Below, in pieces: positions 7,427-16,992 of a stretch of DNA of 64,000 nucleotides. Under the pieces are notes generated by a model. It saw only the letters and a list, made by a program, of their open reading frames with translations. It was not told where the DNA came from and ran no database searches. The position numbers were made by a program, and so were the translations under genes. The stretch is from contig NZ_JAIUCZ020000002.1 of assembly GCF_020176955.2 (NCBI RefSeq), positions 496,001 through 560,000 of the forward strand, given 5' to 3'. The DNA comes from Nocardia sp. alder85J. Lineage in GTDB: Bacteria > Actinomycetota > Actinomycetes > Mycobacteriales > Mycobacteriaceae. Within the stretch, counting starts at the first letter, position 1. Every line of letters starts with the position of its first letter.

Positions 7427-8449
7427 CTACGGCCGGCTGCTGCGTTCGAGGCCCGGATCGCGCCGCCGCGCCGGGCCGTCGGCGGTGATCATCAGCTCGC
7501 GGATCGCCATCGGCCCGCGTCCCACCGCCGCCGCGATGCGCCCGTCGGGACCGACCAGTACCCCTGACGGAGTTCCCCGCACCCGGTAGCGCAGCGCCGC
7601 CTCGTTGCCCTGTTGCACGAGGACGCGCAGGTCGCCCAAGTCGTGCGCGCGGGCCCAGGCCGCGTACGACTCGACGTCGCCGTTGCCGACGACCGCGATG
7701 GTCAAGGCGCCGGACCGCCGCGCCTGCCAGCGGGGCAGCTCCCGTGCCAGCACGGCGCAGATATCGCATTCGGCGTGCACGAACACCAGCAGCAGCGAGC
7801 GCCCGTCCGCCACCAGATCCGCCAGGGCCACCCGGCCACCGTGGGTGTCGGCCAATTCGAACTCCGGCGCGGCCGCACCCGGGGGCAGTCCCTCCCTGCC
7901 GAGATCGGCGAGCGCCAGCCGGTCCACCTGACGCCGCAGCATCGCGACCCGGCCCTGGGTCCACACCTGCCAGGTCGCCAGGACCGCGATCACCGCGAGC
8001 CCGGCCCAGGTCGGTACGGGCAGGTCACCCGGCACGCCGGGGCGCAGCGCGGAGCCGGTCGCCGCGACCGCGGCCACCAGCAGCAGCACCCCGTTGCGGG
8101 TCACCGTGGCGCCCCCGATCGGCTCGGCGCTCGCCGCCCCGAAACACGCGCACGCGGGCCGGGATCCGGCGGCCAGCAAGCGCAGCACGGCCGCCGTCAG
8201 TACCACGAGCAGCACGATCGCCGCACCCGCCGCGGCGACGGCGGTCGGCGCCGGCAGCACCGCGACCGCGATCACGCCCTCGCTCACCGGCAGCAGTATC
8301 GCCACCGCCGCGGACCACCGGATCGGCACCCCGAACTCGCGCGCCGCCTCGGCGGTCGCCACCCGATCGGCCAGTTTCCCGATCGCCGAAAGTCCGAAGA
8401 CCCCGGCCACAGCCAACCTCGAGAACCACACTCCGCATTCGATCAGCAT
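7427..8449 (-). CDS. MauE/DoxX-like membrane domain fused to thioredoxin-fold domain
   Basis: A 340-residue fusion. Residues 1 to about 160 form four hydrophobic segments of MauE/DoxX type with a cysteine pair in ACACFG. The C-terminal half is an AhpC/TSA-thioredoxin domain (APEFELADTHGGRVAL) with a CDIC active site (Cys228, Cys231) and the cis-proline loop RGTPSG. MauE and MauD normally act as separate proteins in disulfide formation for secreted enzymes; here both functions sit in one chain. The thioredoxin domain would face outside if the fourth helix exits. The gene lies downstream of an acyl-CoA dehydrogenase on the same strand but has no obvious link to it. No mau structural genes are nearby, so the client protein is unknown. 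Confidence 0.82.
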   Translation of the reverse strand: MLIECGVWFSRLAVAGVFGLSAIGKLADRVATAEAAREFGVPIRWSAAVAILLPVSEGVIAVAVLPAPTAVAAAGAAIVLLVVLTAAVLRLLAAGSRPACACFGAASAEPIGGATVTRNGVLLLVAAVAATGSALRPGVPGDLPVPTWAGLAVIAVLATWQVWTQGRVAMLRRQVDRLALADLGREGLPPGAAAPEFELADTHGGRVALADLVADGRSLLLVFVHAECDICAVLARELPRWQARRSGALTIAVVGNGDVESYAAWARAHDLGDLRVLVQQGNEAALRYRVRGTPSGVLVGPDGRIAAAVGRGPMAIRELMITADGPARRRDPGLERSSRP

Positions 8450-8589
8450 GTCGGCACGATCCCACGGGACGAGGGCTCCGCGAGGCGGAATCACGGACAC
8501 CACCGACGGGTGGCGTGCACGAGAACCGATCGCCGCGCCGCGTGGAATTCCGGCGCCGGGCAGCTCGGCGGCGGGGCGGCGGCCCGGGA

Positions 8590-10377
8590 TCAGAGGCAGT
8601 CGGGGTCGAGGTCCAGCAACTGGGTGTCGCCGGAGGTCAGCAGGTCGAATTGTGCGTCGACGGTGGGGAGTTCGTAGGTGAAGAAGTAGCGGGCCGCGGC
8701 CCGCTTGCCGTCGTAGAACGGTCCGGTGCGGCCGTGGGCGGCGCGGGCCTGTTCCAGCCAGATCCAGGCGACCACGACGTGACCGGCGGCGGCCAGGTAC
8801 ACCGTGGCGTTCGCCAGTGCCGCCGCGGGGTCGCCGTCGCGCCACAGCGCCGCGGTGACCTCGGCGAGCCGGTCGACCCGGGTGGCCAATTGCTCGGTGT
8901 GGGAATCGAGTTCGGGCGGGGCCGCCGCGATGGTGCGGTGGATCGCGGCCACCAGCAGGCCGAGTCCGGCGCCGCCGTCGGCGATCACCTTGCGGCCCAG
9001 CAGGTCCTGGCCGTGGATGCCGTAGGTGCCCTCGTGGATCGGGTTGAGGCGGTTGTCGCGGTAGTGCTGCTCGACGTTGCAGTCGCGGGTGTACCCGGCG
9101 CCGCCGTGGATCTGGATGGCGAGATCGTCGGCGGCCAGGCCCCATTGCGACGGCCAGCTCTTGACGATCGGCGTCAGCACGTCGAGCAGGCGGGCGGCGT
9201 CGGCGCGGGCGGCGTCGTCCGGATCGGCGATGCTGCGGTCCAGCAGGGTCGCGGCGTACAGCGCCAGCGCCATGCCGCCCTCGGCATAGCTCTTGGCGGC
9301 CAGCAGCATCCGGCGCACGTCGGCGTGCTCGACGATCGGCACCTGCGGCGCGGTGGGGTCCTTGTGGCCGAGCGGGCGGCCCTGCGGCCGGGTCCGGGCG
9401 TATTCCAGCGCCTCCAGATAACCGGTGTAGCCCAGGGCCGCCGCGCCGGTTCCGACACCGATGCGGGCCTCGTTCATCATGTGGAACATGTAGGCGAGGC
9501 CCTGGTTCTCGGCGCCGATCAGATAGCCGATCGCACCCGGCCCGTCCTCCGGAAGATGCGCGCCCTCACCGAAATTCAGCATGGTGTTGGTGGTGCCGCG
9601 GAAGCCCATCTTGTGATTGAGGCCGGCCGGCGCGACATCGTTGCGGGCGCCCAGCGAACCGTCCGGGTTCACCAGGTACTTGGGCACGACGAACAGCGAC
9701 AACCCCTTGACGCCGGGGCGAGCGCCCTCCACCCGGGCCAGCACCAGATGCACGATGTTCTCGGAGAGTTCGTGATCACCGCCGGAGATCCACATCTTGC
9801 GGCCGAAGATCCGGTAGCGGCCGTCGCCGTCGGGGACCGCGCGGGTGGTCAGATCCGCCAGCGAGGAGCCGGCGTGCGGTTCGGACAGGCACATGGTGCC
9901 GAAGAACCGGCCCGCCAGCATCGGCTCGACGTACGTGCGCACCTGTTCCGGGCTGCCGTGCGCGAGAAGAAGATTGGCGTTGCCCATGGTGAGCATCGGG
10001 TAGCCGGAGGTGGCGATGTTGGCGGCCTGGAACCAGGCGAAGCAGGCGCGGTGCACCGTGTGGGGGAGCTGGAGGCCGCCGACCGCCTCATCCATCGCGG
10101 CGGCGATCAGCCCGGTTTGCGCGAACGCGGTCAGCGCCTGCCCGACCTCGGGGATGATGTGGACCGTGGCGCCGTCGAAATGCGGCTCCTGGAGGTCGTT
10201 CTTGCGATTGTGGGTGCGGAATTCGCGTTCGGCGAGGGCGGCCGACAACTCCAGCATCCCGTCGAAGGTCTCCCGCGAATGGTCGGCGTAGCGCGGATAC
10301 TCGGTCAGCGCGGCCACATTCAGCCACTCGTACAGCAGGAATTCCAGATCGCGGCGCGACAGCAGTGTGGATTTCAT
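8590..10377 (-). CDS. Acyl-CoA dehydrogenase, long (FadE5-like) type
   Basis: A 595-residue flavoenzyme for the first step of fatty acyl-CoA beta-oxidation. The FAD-site motif [15 protein letters not shown] and the WISGGDH strand are typical, and the putative catalytic base is Glu449 in [12 protein letters not shown], as in the FadE5/AidB-like branch. The roughly 150-residue C-terminal extension ([20 protein letters not shown] region) also fits that branch. The start at 10377 gives the family N-terminus [13 protein letters not shown]. Its gene begins 7 bp after the stop of the TetR gene, so the two are probably co-transcribed. Chain-length preference cannot be read from sequence. Confidence 0.93.
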   Translation of the reverse strand: MKSTLLSRRDLEFLLYEWLNVAALTEYPRYADHSRETFDGMLELSAALAEREFRTHNRKNDLQEPHFDGATVHIIPEVGQALTAFAQTGLIAAAMDEAVGGLQLPHTVHRACFAWFQAANIATSGYPMLTMGNANLLLAHGSPEQVRTYVEPMLAGRFFGTMCLSEPHAGSSLADLTTRAVPDGDGRYRIFGRKMWISGGDHELSENIVHLVLARVEGARPGVKGLSLFVVPKYLVNPDGSLGARNDVAPAGLNHKMGFRGTTNTMLNFGEGAHLPEDGPGAIGYLIGAENQGLAYMFHMMNEARIGVGTGAAALGYTGYLEALEYARTRPQGRPLGHKDPTAPQVPIVEHADVRRMLLAAKSYAEGGMALALYAATLLDRSIADPDDAARADAARLLDVLTPIVKSWPSQWGLAADDLAIQIHGGAGYTRDCNVEQHYRDNRLNPIHEGTYGIHGQDLLGRKVIADGGAGLGLLVAAIHRTIAAAPPELDSHTEQLATRVDRLAEVTAALWRDGDPAAALANATVYLAAAGHVVVAWIWLEQARAAHGRTGPFYDGKRAAARYFFTYELPTVDAQFDLLTSGDTQLLDLDPDCL

Positions 10378-10384
10378 GGCGTGA

Positions 10385-11092
10385 CTACTCCCCGTGTCCC
10401 GGCGGCGCGAACCCGGCCACCGGCTCGTGTGCGGACGAAGGCAGGTTCCGGCGCAGTACCCCGGAGGTCCAGATCTCGGCGAGATGGCGGGCGGCCTGGT
10501 CCAGCGGCACCTCCGTGACGGCGCCGTCGGCGAGGACCAGGCGCTGGAAGGCGTAGAACTCGGTCATGCCGCCCAGCAGTTCGGCGGCGACGGTGACATC
10601 GACATCGGCGCGCACGGTGCCGGATTCCATTCCGCGGCGCAGTGATTGGGCGATGCGAGCGTAGAACGCGCGCCGCGAATCCGCCCAGATCCGCCCGACC
10701 TCGGCATCGGTCTGGGCGAGCTCCACCAGGACCGCGAAGAACCCGCGATGCTCCAGATAGAACTGGAAATACCGCCGGGTGGAAAGGGATACGGTGGCCA
10801 CCGGATCGGACTCGTCCCACGGCACCCGCACGAAATCGAACACCTCGTCGGTCAGCGCGCGCATCAGTACCAGCATGAGCTCGCGCCGATCGGTGAAATA
10901 CCGGTAGAACGCGCCCGGCGACAGCCCCGCGGCCTCGGTGATGTCGGTGATCCGCACCCGCGCGTAGCCGCGCTCGGCGAACAGCGTGGTGGCGGCGGCC
11001 AGCAGGCGTTCCCGGCTGTTGCGCCCCTTCGGGGTGGGCGGGTGCTCCGGAACCGTGTCCGCACCCGGGGCGGTGGCCCTGCGCTCGGTCAC
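10385..11092 (-). CDS. TetR-family regulator of acyl-CoA metabolism genes
   Basis: A 235-residue TetR protein. The helix-turn-helix is at about residues 35-60 (VRITDITEAAGLSPGAFYRYF) and the C-terminal domain is of KstR-like length. The GTG at 11092 follows an AGGA site; the ATG at 11167 would add 25 low-complexity residues. It heads a two-gene unit with the acyl-CoA dehydrogenase and is divergent from the enoyl-CoA hydratase operon. It is the natural candidate for controlling both, probably in response to an acyl-CoA. Confidence 0.88.
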   Translation of the reverse strand: MTERRATAPGADTVPEHPPTPKGRNSRERLLAAATTLFAERGYARVRITDITEAAGLSPGAFYRYFTDRRELMLVLMRALTDEVFDFVRVPWDESDPVATVSLSTRRYFQFYLEHRGFFAVLVELAQTDAEVGRIWADSRRAFYARIAQSLRRGMESGTVRADVDVTVAAELLGGMTEFYAFQRLVLADGAVTEVPLDQAARHLAEIWTSGVLRRNLPSSAHEPVAGFAPPGHGE

Positions 11093-11185
11093 GGTCCTGC
11101 TCCTGATGGCTGCTCGGATACGGCCGGCATCGCGACCGGGCCCGCCGGGACCGGCAGGCGCATGCACAGCTCACCGTAGCCGAGC

Positions 11186-11222
11186 CCGTAACTTTTGTAA
11201 ATGTGGTTTCACTTTTACTTAC
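11186..11222. promoter_or_regulatory. AT-rich divergent promoter/operator patch with ACTTTT repeats
   Basis: A short AT-rich island in an otherwise high-GC region contains two direct ACTTTT repeats exactly 20 bp apart (11191 and 11211), flanked by GTAA and TTAC. It lies upstream of the TetR gene and of the divergent enoyl-CoA hydratase operon. A TTGACA hexamer follows at 11234. Binding by the TetR protein is inference. Confidence 0.4.
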
Positions 11223-11301
11223 GGGTCTCGACATTGACACGGATCCGGTGACGTCGCAGGATGGTGAAGATATCAGGATTCCTGTTAATTGAGGACCGAA
11301 T

Positions 11302-12117
11302 GTGCGCAACGGCGAACCGACACTGCCTGCCTCCCTCGATCTGGAACGCCACGGTGACGTGGCGGTCCTGACGCTGAACCGGGTTTCGAAGCGAAATGCC
11401 CTGGACGACGACACCATTCGCGCGCTCGGGGCCTGGTTCGGCGCACCGCCGCGGTGGGTGCGGGCCGTGGTGCTCGCCGCGGCGGGTGAGCATTTCTCGG
11501 CCGGGCTGGACCTGAGCTCGCTGGACGAGAGCGACGCCTTCGCGGGACTGCATCATTCGCGGATGTGGCACGAGGCGTTCGCCCGGATCGAAGCGGGCAC
11601 GCTGCCGGTGGTGGCGGTGCTGAAGGGTGCGGTGATCGGGGGCGGGCTGGAGTTGGCGTCGGCCGCGCACGTGCGGGTGGCGGAGGAGTCGGCGTATTTC
11701 GCGCTGCCGGAGGGGCAGCGCGGGCTGTTCGTCGGCGGCGGCGGGTCGGTGCGGCTGCCGCGGCTGATCGGCGCGCATCGGATGGCCGACATGATGCTCA
11801 CCGGGCGGGTGCTGTCGGTGGCGGAGGCGACCGACCTCGGGCTGGTCAACTACCGGGTGGCCGAAGGCGCGGGGCTGGCGCGCGGGATCGAGCTGGCCAC
11901 CCGCATCGCGGACAACTCGCCGGTCTCCAATTATGCTGTACTGCAAGCACTTCCGAAGATCGCGTCCGCGAGTCCGGAGGTCGGCTATCTGCTGGAGTCG
12001 CTGATGGCGGCGGTGGCGCAGAGCAGCGACGAGGCGAAGCGGCGGATGACGGACTTTCTCGCGGGCCGGGCGGGCAAGGTGACCGCGACCGGGAACAACT
12101 CAGGAGATCAGCGATGA
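11302..12117 (+). CDS. Enoyl-CoA hydratase/isomerase family protein
   Basis: A 271-residue crotonase. The CoA-binding and oxyanion-hole segments are visible as GEHFSAGLDLSSL and GAVIGGGLELASAAH. The usual first catalytic glutamate position is within ALPEGQRGLFVGGGGS, so hydratase activity is plausible. It starts with GTG at 11302 behind a GAGG site. Its stop overlaps the acetoacetyl-CoA synthetase start by 4 nt (ATGA), and it leads a four-gene operon for CoA-linked degradation of a short-chain or branched acid. Confidence 0.9.
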   Translation: MRNGEPTLPASLDLERHGDVAVLTLNRVSKRNALDDDTIRALGAWFGAPPRWVRAVVLAAAGEHFSAGLDLSSLDESDAFAGLHHSRMWHEAFARIEAGTLPVVAVLKGAVIGGGLELASAAHVRVAEESAYFALPEGQRGLFVGGGGSVRLPRLIGAHRMADMMLTGRVLSVAEATDLGLVNYRVAEGAGLARGIELATRIADNSPVSNYAVLQALPKIASASPEVGYLLESLMAAVAQSSDEAKRRMTDFLAGRAGKVTATGNNSGDQR

Positions 12118-14090
12118 CTGTCGGTGCGGCGGGGCCGGAATTGCTCTACACCCCCGATCCGGCGAGGGTGGAGCACGCGGCGATCCAGGGCTATCTGCGC
12201 TGGCTGCGGGCCGACCGCGGCCTGGACTTCGGCTCTTTCGCGGCGCTGCATGCCTGGTCGGTGGGGGAGACGGCGGCGTTCTGGGAGTCGGTGTGGCAGT
12301 ACTTCGAGGTGAAGGCGCACACCCCGTACGACACCGTGCTGGTCGAGCGCGCCATGCCCGGCACGCAATGGTTCCCCGGCGCCACCCTGAACTACGCCGA
12401 GCACTGCTTCGGTGACCCCGAGGACATCGATACCGTTGCGGTGGTGGCGCATTCGCAGACCCGCGCGCCGCTCGAGCTGACCTTCGGCGAACTGGCCGAG
12501 CAGGTGCGCCGGGTGCGGGCCGGGCTGGTCCGGCTCGGGGTGCGCCGCGGCGACCGGGTCGCGGGCTATCTGCCGAACTGCCCCGAGACGCTGATCGCCT
12601 TCCTGGCGACGGTCAGCCTCGGCGCGATCTGGTCCACCTGCGCACCGGAATTCGGTGCGCCGAGCGTGATCGACCGCTTCGGCCAACTCGATCCGGTGCT
12701 GCTGTTCGCCGTGGCCGGATACACCTACGGGGACAGGGCGGTCGACCGGCGCGACGAGGTCGCGGCCATCCGGGCGGCGCTGCCGTCGCTGCGCCACGTG
12801 GTGCACGTCCCCTACGGGGATCTCACCCTGCCGGAGGCGGTGTCGTGGACCGAGGTGGCCGCGGCGACGGACGAATCGCTGACCTTCGAGCCGGTGCCGT
12901 TCGAGCATCCGCTCTACATCCTGTTCTCCTCGGGCACCACCGGCCTGCCCAAGGCGATCGTGCACTGCCACGGCGGCATCCTGGTCGAGCACCTGAAAAA
13001 CCATGCGTTCCATTGGGATCTGGGGCCGGGGGATCGGCTGCTGTGGTTCACCACCACCGCGTGGATGATGTGGAACTCGCTGATCTCGGCGCTGCTGCTG
13101 CGCGCCTCGATCGTCATGATCGACGGCAATCCGCTGTTCCCGGATCTGCGGGAACAGTGGCGGCTGGCCGAGGCCACCGGCGCCACCCTGATGGGCGCCA
13201 GCCCCGGCTATCTGATGTCGTGCCGCAAGGAGGGCGTGCGGCCGGCCGAGGAGTTCGGGCTCACCCGGCTGCGTCAGCTCGGTGTCGCGGGCAGTCCGTT
13301 GTCGGCGGAGGGATTCCGCTGGGTGGCAGAGCAATTCGGCAATCGGGTACTGCTGAACGTCGGCAGCGGCGGCACCGACGTGTGCACCGGCCTGATCCAG
13401 GGGTCGCCGCTGCAACCGGTGTGGGCCGGTGAGATGTCCGGGGCGAGTCTGGGTGTCGACGCCAAGGCGTTCGACGACGACGGCGACATCGTGATCGGTG
13501 ACGTCGGCGAACTGGTACTCACCGCGCCGATGCCCTCGATGCCGGTGGCCTTCTGGGGCGATACCGACGGAAAAAGATTGCGCGACACCTACTTCGATCG
13601 CTATCCGGGCGTGTTCCGGTTCGGCGACTGGTGCCGGTTCTCGGCCGAGGGCTCCTGCGTCATCACCGGCCGTTCGGATGCCACCCTGAACCGCGGCGGC
13701 GTCCGGCTGGGCACCGCCGAGTTCTACCGGACCCTCCAGGATGTCGACGAGATCACCGACAGCCTGGTGGTGCACCTGGAGGATCGTGACGGCGGCATGG
13801 GCCGGCTGCTGTTGTTCGTGGTCACCCGCGGCGGCACGCCGGTCGGCGACGAACTGCGCGCCGCGCTGGTGACACTGATCCGCGGGGCCCTGTCGCCGCG
13901 CCACATCCCGGACGACATCGTCGGTGTTCCGGCGCTCCCCTACGGGCGTACCGGGAAGAAGCTCGAGGTCCCGGTCAAGAAGATCCTGCAAGGCGCGGCC
14001 CCGGAGACCGTCGCCTCCCCGGGTGCGCTGACCGATCCGACCGCACTGGACGCCTTCGTCGATTTCGCTCGCAACCGGGCGGTACGGTGA
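12114..14090 (+). CDS. Acetoacetyl-CoA synthetase (acetoacetate--CoA ligase)
   Basis: A 658-residue ANL-superfamily ligase of the length and layout of AacS. The P-loop motif YILFSSGTTGLPKAI, the WMMWN segment characteristic of acetoacetyl-CoA synthetases, and the C-terminal catalytic lysine region YGRTGKKLEVPVKK are all present. It activates acetoacetate with ATP and CoA. It is coupled to the hydratase upstream (ATGA), and its stop is followed within 42 bp by the dehydrogenase gene. Related 3-oxoacids remain possible substrates. Confidence 0.92.
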   Translation: MTVGAAGPELLYTPDPARVEHAAIQGYLRWLRADRGLDFGSFAALHAWSVGETAAFWESVWQYFEVKAHTPYDTVLVERAMPGTQWFPGATLNYAEHCFGDPEDIDTVAVVAHSQTRAPLELTFGELAEQVRRVRAGLVRLGVRRGDRVAGYLPNCPETLIAFLATVSLGAIWSTCAPEFGAPSVIDRFGQLDPVLLFAVAGYTYGDRAVDRRDEVAAIRAALPSLRHVVHVPYGDLTLPEAVSWTEVAAATDESLTFEPVPFEHPLYILFSSGTTGLPKAIVHCHGGILVEHLKNHAFHWDLGPGDRLLWFTTTAWMMWNSLISALLLRASIVMIDGNPLFPDLREQWRLAEATGATLMGASPGYLMSCRKEGVRPAEEFGLTRLRQLGVAGSPLSAEGFRWVAEQFGNRVLLNVGSGGTDVCTGLIQGSPLQPVWAGEMSGASLGVDAKAFDDDGDIVIGDVGELVLTAPMPSMPVAFWGDTDGKRLRDTYFDRYPGVFRFGDWCRFSAEGSCVITGRSDATLNRGGVRLGTAEFYRTLQDVDEITDSLVVHLEDRDGGMGRLLLFVVTRGGTPVGDELRAALVTLIRGALSPRHIPDDIVGVPALPYGRTGKKLEVPVKKILQGAAPETVASPGALTDPTALDAFVDFARNRAVR

Positions 14091-14131
14091 CGCCGCTCGG
14101 GCCGCGGGCCGATCCGGCCGGAGGCGGCGCG

Positions 14132-15073
14132 ATGAGCGCGGTCACGCGGGTCGCCGTCGTCGGTACCGGGGTGATCGGCGCGGGCTGGGCCGCACTGTTT
14201 CTCGCGCGCGGACTCGACGTCACCGCCTACGATCCCGCGCCGGACGCCCACCGGCGGCTGCTCGACGCCGTCCGCACCGCGTGGCCCGCCCTGCGTGAGC
14301 TGGGTCTGAGCGAGCACGCGTCCCTGGACAATCTGCGGTTCGCCGACGACCTCGCCGTGGCCGTGGCCGGGGCCGAATTCGTCCAGGAGAGCGGCCCGGA
14401 GCACATCGCGCTGAAACAGTCGCTGTTCGCCGCGCTGGACGCCGCCACCCCGGCCGGTGTCCCGATCGCCAGCAGTTCGTCGGGCCTGATGCCGTCCGAG
14501 TTGCAGGGCATGTGCACCCGGCACCCGGAACGCGTCCTGGTCGGCCACCCCTTCCATCCCGCCTACCTCATCCCGCTGGTGGAGGTGGTGCCCGGACCGG
14601 GCACCGCACCGGAGATCGCCGACGCCGCCACGGCCTTCTACACCGGAATCGGCAAGCGGCCCATCCGGATTCGTCAGGAGGTGCCCGGCCACGTCACCAA
14701 CCGCCTGCAGGCCGCGCTGTGGCGGGAAGCGTATTCCCTGGTCGAACGAGGCGTCGCCAGCGTCGCCGACATCGACGCCGCCATCGCCAACGGGCCCGGA
14801 CTGCGCTGGGCGCTGCTGGGACCGCTGGTCAATCAACATCTTTCGGGTGGTCCGGGTGGAATGGCGCACACCCTGGAACATCTCGGCCCGCCCGCGCAGG
14901 CGTGGATGGACGACCTCGGCGCCCCGCAACTGACCCCCGAACTCACCACGCTGCTGGTCGACGGCGTCGACCGGGAACTGGCCGGCATCGACCGGGATCG
15001 GATGGTCGCCGCCCGCGACACCCTGCTGATCCGGCTGTTGCAGGCCAAACAACAGTCCGACGCGCTGCCCTGA
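14132..15073 (+). CDS. 3-hydroxyacyl-CoA dehydrogenase / L-carnitine dehydrogenase family
   Basis: A 313-residue NAD-dependent dehydrogenase. The N-terminal Rossmann motif is VVGTGVIGAGWAALFLARG, and the catalytic histidine lies in VGHPFHPAYLIPLVEVV. The overall pattern is closest to the lambda-crystallin/carnitine-dehydrogenase branch, which oxidises 3-hydroxy acids not always bound to CoA. The ATG at 14132 was preferred because GGAGG lies 8 bp upstream; a GTG at 14087 overlaps the previous stop and would add 15 residues. It is the third gene of the operon. Confidence 0.88.
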   Translation: MSAVTRVAVVGTGVIGAGWAALFLARGLDVTAYDPAPDAHRRLLDAVRTAWPALRELGLSEHASLDNLRFADDLAVAVAGAEFVQESGPEHIALKQSLFAALDAATPAGVPIASSSSGLMPSELQGMCTRHPERVLVGHPFHPAYLIPLVEVVPGPGTAPEIADAATAFYTGIGKRPIRIRQEVPGHVTNRLQAALWREAYSLVERGVASVADIDAAIANGPGLRWALLGPLVNQHLSGGPGGMAHTLEHLGPPAQAWMDDLGAPQLTPELTTLLVDGVDRELAGIDRDRMVAARDTLLIRLLQAKQQSDALP

Positions 15074-15096
15074 CCGGCGAAAGGAATTTGCGGACA

Positions 15097-15984
15097 ATGT
15101 CTTACGTATCGCGCATCGACCCGGACGCGATCGTCGCGCTCGACGTGCACACCCACATCGAGTCCGACGGCCACGGTCACTGCTCCCTGGACCGGGAATT
15201 GCTGGACGCCTCGGCGAAATACTTTCGCGCGGACCAGGATCGGACCCCGACCGTGGCGAGCCTGGCCGCGTACTACCGGGAACGGCAGATGGCCGCGGTG
15301 ATCTTCACCGTCGACGCCACCACCGGCCTCGGACATCCGGCGCTGTCCAGCGAGGAGATCGCCCAACAGGCCGCCGAACACGCCGATGTGCTGATCCCGT
15401 TCGGTTCCGTGGACCCGCGCAAGGGAACGGCCGCGATCGACCAGGCCCGCCGCCTGGCCCACGACTACGGCGTGCTGGGTTTCAAGTTCCACCCCAGCCT
15501 GCAAGCGTTCCAGCCCGACGATCCGGCCTACTACCCGCTGTGGAGCGCGCTGGAGGAACTGGGCACCATCGCGCTGTTCCACACCGGCCAGACCGGGATC
15601 GGCGCGGGCCTGCCGGGCGGGCGCGGCATCAAGCTGCGGTACTCCGACCCGATGCTGCTCGACGACATCGCCGCCGACTTCCCCGGGCTGCGGATCATCA
15701 TGGCGCACCCGTCGGTGCCGTGGGTCGACTCGGCCATCTCGATCGCCACCCACAAGGCCAACGTGTACATCGACCTGTCCGGCTGGTCGCCGAAATACTT
15801 TCCGCCGCAACTGGTCCGGCAGGCCAACAGCCTGCTGCGGGACAAGGTGCTGTTCGGCTCCGACTACCCGGTGCTCACCCCCGACCGCTGGCTGAAGGAT
15901 TTCGATCAGCTGGAGATCAAGGACGACGTGCGGCCGCAGATCCTCAAGGAGAACGCGCTGCGCTTGCTCGGCCTGCGCGGCTGA
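15097..15984 (+). CDS. Amidohydrolase family 2 (ACMSD-like) protein
   Basis: A 295-residue TIM-barrel metal hydrolase/decarboxylase. Metal-ligand candidates are DVHTHIE near residue 14, the FHTG and AHPS strands, and the closing FGSDYP. This matches the amidohydrolase_2 family, which includes aminocarboxymuconate-semialdehyde decarboxylase and many non-oxidative decarboxylases. It starts 23 bp after the dehydrogenase behind gaaagga. In this operon it could remove a carboxyl group or open a ring upstream of the acetoacetate step; this is inference. Confidence 0.87.
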   Translation: MSYVSRIDPDAIVALDVHTHIESDGHGHCSLDRELLDASAKYFRADQDRTPTVASLAAYYRERQMAAVIFTVDATTGLGHPALSSEEIAQQAAEHADVLIPFGSVDPRKGTAAIDQARRLAHDYGVLGFKFHPSLQAFQPDDPAYYPLWSALEELGTIALFHTGQTGIGAGLPGGRGIKLRYSDPMLLDDIAADFPGLRIIMAHPSVPWVDSAISIATHKANVYIDLSGWSPKYFPPQLVRQANSLLRDKVLFGSDYPVLTPDRWLKDFDQLEIKDDVRPQILKENALRLLGLRG

Positions 15985-16157
15985 ACGACGCAACCGCGAA
16001 CCCCGCGCTCAGCCGATATTCCGCCGCTGTACCGACCAGCCCGGCGTGGTGCACAGCCCGCAGTCCGGGCCGGTCACCACCGGTACGGATTCCGGCTCGG
16101 CGACCGCCGGGGTCGCGGTGGCGGCCGGTTCACCCTGCGGCACACCGTGAGCCGGTG

Positions 16158-16844
16158 TCAGGGCACCCGGCTGCCGCCGCCGGGATCCTGTTCGTCGAGC
16201 ACCGCCCGGGCGACCTGTTCGGTCGTCGCGCACAGCCCGGCCACGGTCCCGGTCGCCGGATCGCCGTGCGGGACCTGCTGCGTGAGGTCGACCAGCAGGG
16301 GCTGCGCGGACCCGGTGTCGACGACCACCATGCACGCGGTCTTGGTCAGGCCGCTGCTCAGCCCGGCGGTCCACTGGCTGCCGGCCCGGACCCCGTAGTA
16401 GCGGTGGTCGAGCACGAATCGCTCGAACGACTGCGCGGTACCGGCGTCGACGATGCTCGCGGTGAGCCCGCTGCCGTCGTCGTCGGGATAGCCGCGCCGC
16501 CAGAACTTTCCGAAGGCCGTCGCCGTCGTGACGATGCTGACCATGCCGTCGTGGCCGTCGGCGGCCCAGCAGCCGTGGCCGGGTTCCATCGGCGTGGCCG
16601 CGGTCTTGTCCGCAACGGCGGCGGCCGCCCGGACCTTCGCGGTGAAGCCCGAACATTCGGAACCGGCCGCCAGCACCGGTTTCCGGTTGGTGTCGAACTG
16701 CATGTCGTTGTTGCCGATCGCGTTGTCCGGCAATGCCGCCGGGTGCGAGCCCGCGGGCGCGGGCGAGGCACAACCGCCGACGGCTGTCGCGACCGCGACG
16801 GCGATCACCCCCGCCGCGATCGTGAATGAGCATGTTCCGGCCAT
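16158..16844 (-). CDS. Probable lipoprotein of unknown function
   Basis: A 228-residue protein with a hydrophobic signal peptide ending in a lipobox (AVGGCASP; lipid cysteine about residue 25), so it should be anchored outside the membrane. The mature part has several cysteines (SECSGF, HGCWAAD, TACMVVV, LCATTEQ) that could form disulfides, as in DUF3558-like actinobacterial lipoproteins; that resemblance is tentative. It is divergent from the esterase gene at 16993. Another frame continues to 16009 with a plausible Pro/Ala-rich tail, so a frameshift near the 3' end is possible. Confidence 0.7.
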   Translation of the reverse strand: MAGTCSFTIAAGVIAVAVATAVGGCASPAPAGSHPAALPDNAIGNNDMQFDTNRKPVLAAGSECSGFTAKVRAAAAVADKTAATPMEPGHGCWAADGHDGMVSIVTTATAFGKFWRRGYPDDDGSGLTASIVDAGTAQSFERFVLDHRYYGVRAGSQWTAGLSSGLTKTACMVVVDTGSAQPLLVDLTQQVPHGDPATGTVAGLCATTEQVARAVLDEQDPGGGSRVP

Positions 16845-16954
16845 CGCATTCCATCATCCATCCCGGCGCCTCCGGCGCGAACCCGGGCGGCCGAGCACCG
16901 CCACCGCGCGAGCACCGGCGCCGTGCGCCGGGCGCTGTGAACTACGACAAATTG

Positions 16955-16967
16955 TCAGGTTTCCTGA
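16955..16967. promoter_or_regulatory. Inverted repeat in lipoprotein/esterase divergent region
   Basis: A perfect repeat TCAGGTTTCCTGA (5-bp arms, TTT spacer) lies 26 bp before the esterase start and about 110 bp before the lipoprotein start, in the only AT-rich part of this intergenic region. It may be an operator; no local regulator is evident. Confidence 0.35.
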
Positions 16968-16992
16968 TATCAACCGCGCGACGGATGACACG

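Noticed and set aside
7744..10518. A 924-codon plus-strand frame across the MauE fusion and acyl-CoA dehydrogenase.
   Set aside because: It is antisense to two genes with clear motifs; the N-terminal half is Arg/Pro-rich and there is no ribosome site.
14087..14131. GTG start overlapping the AACS stop for the 3-hydroxyacyl-CoA dehydrogenase.
   Set aside because: The ATG at 14132 has a GGAGG 8 bp upstream and begins directly at the Rossmann fold, so it was preferred.
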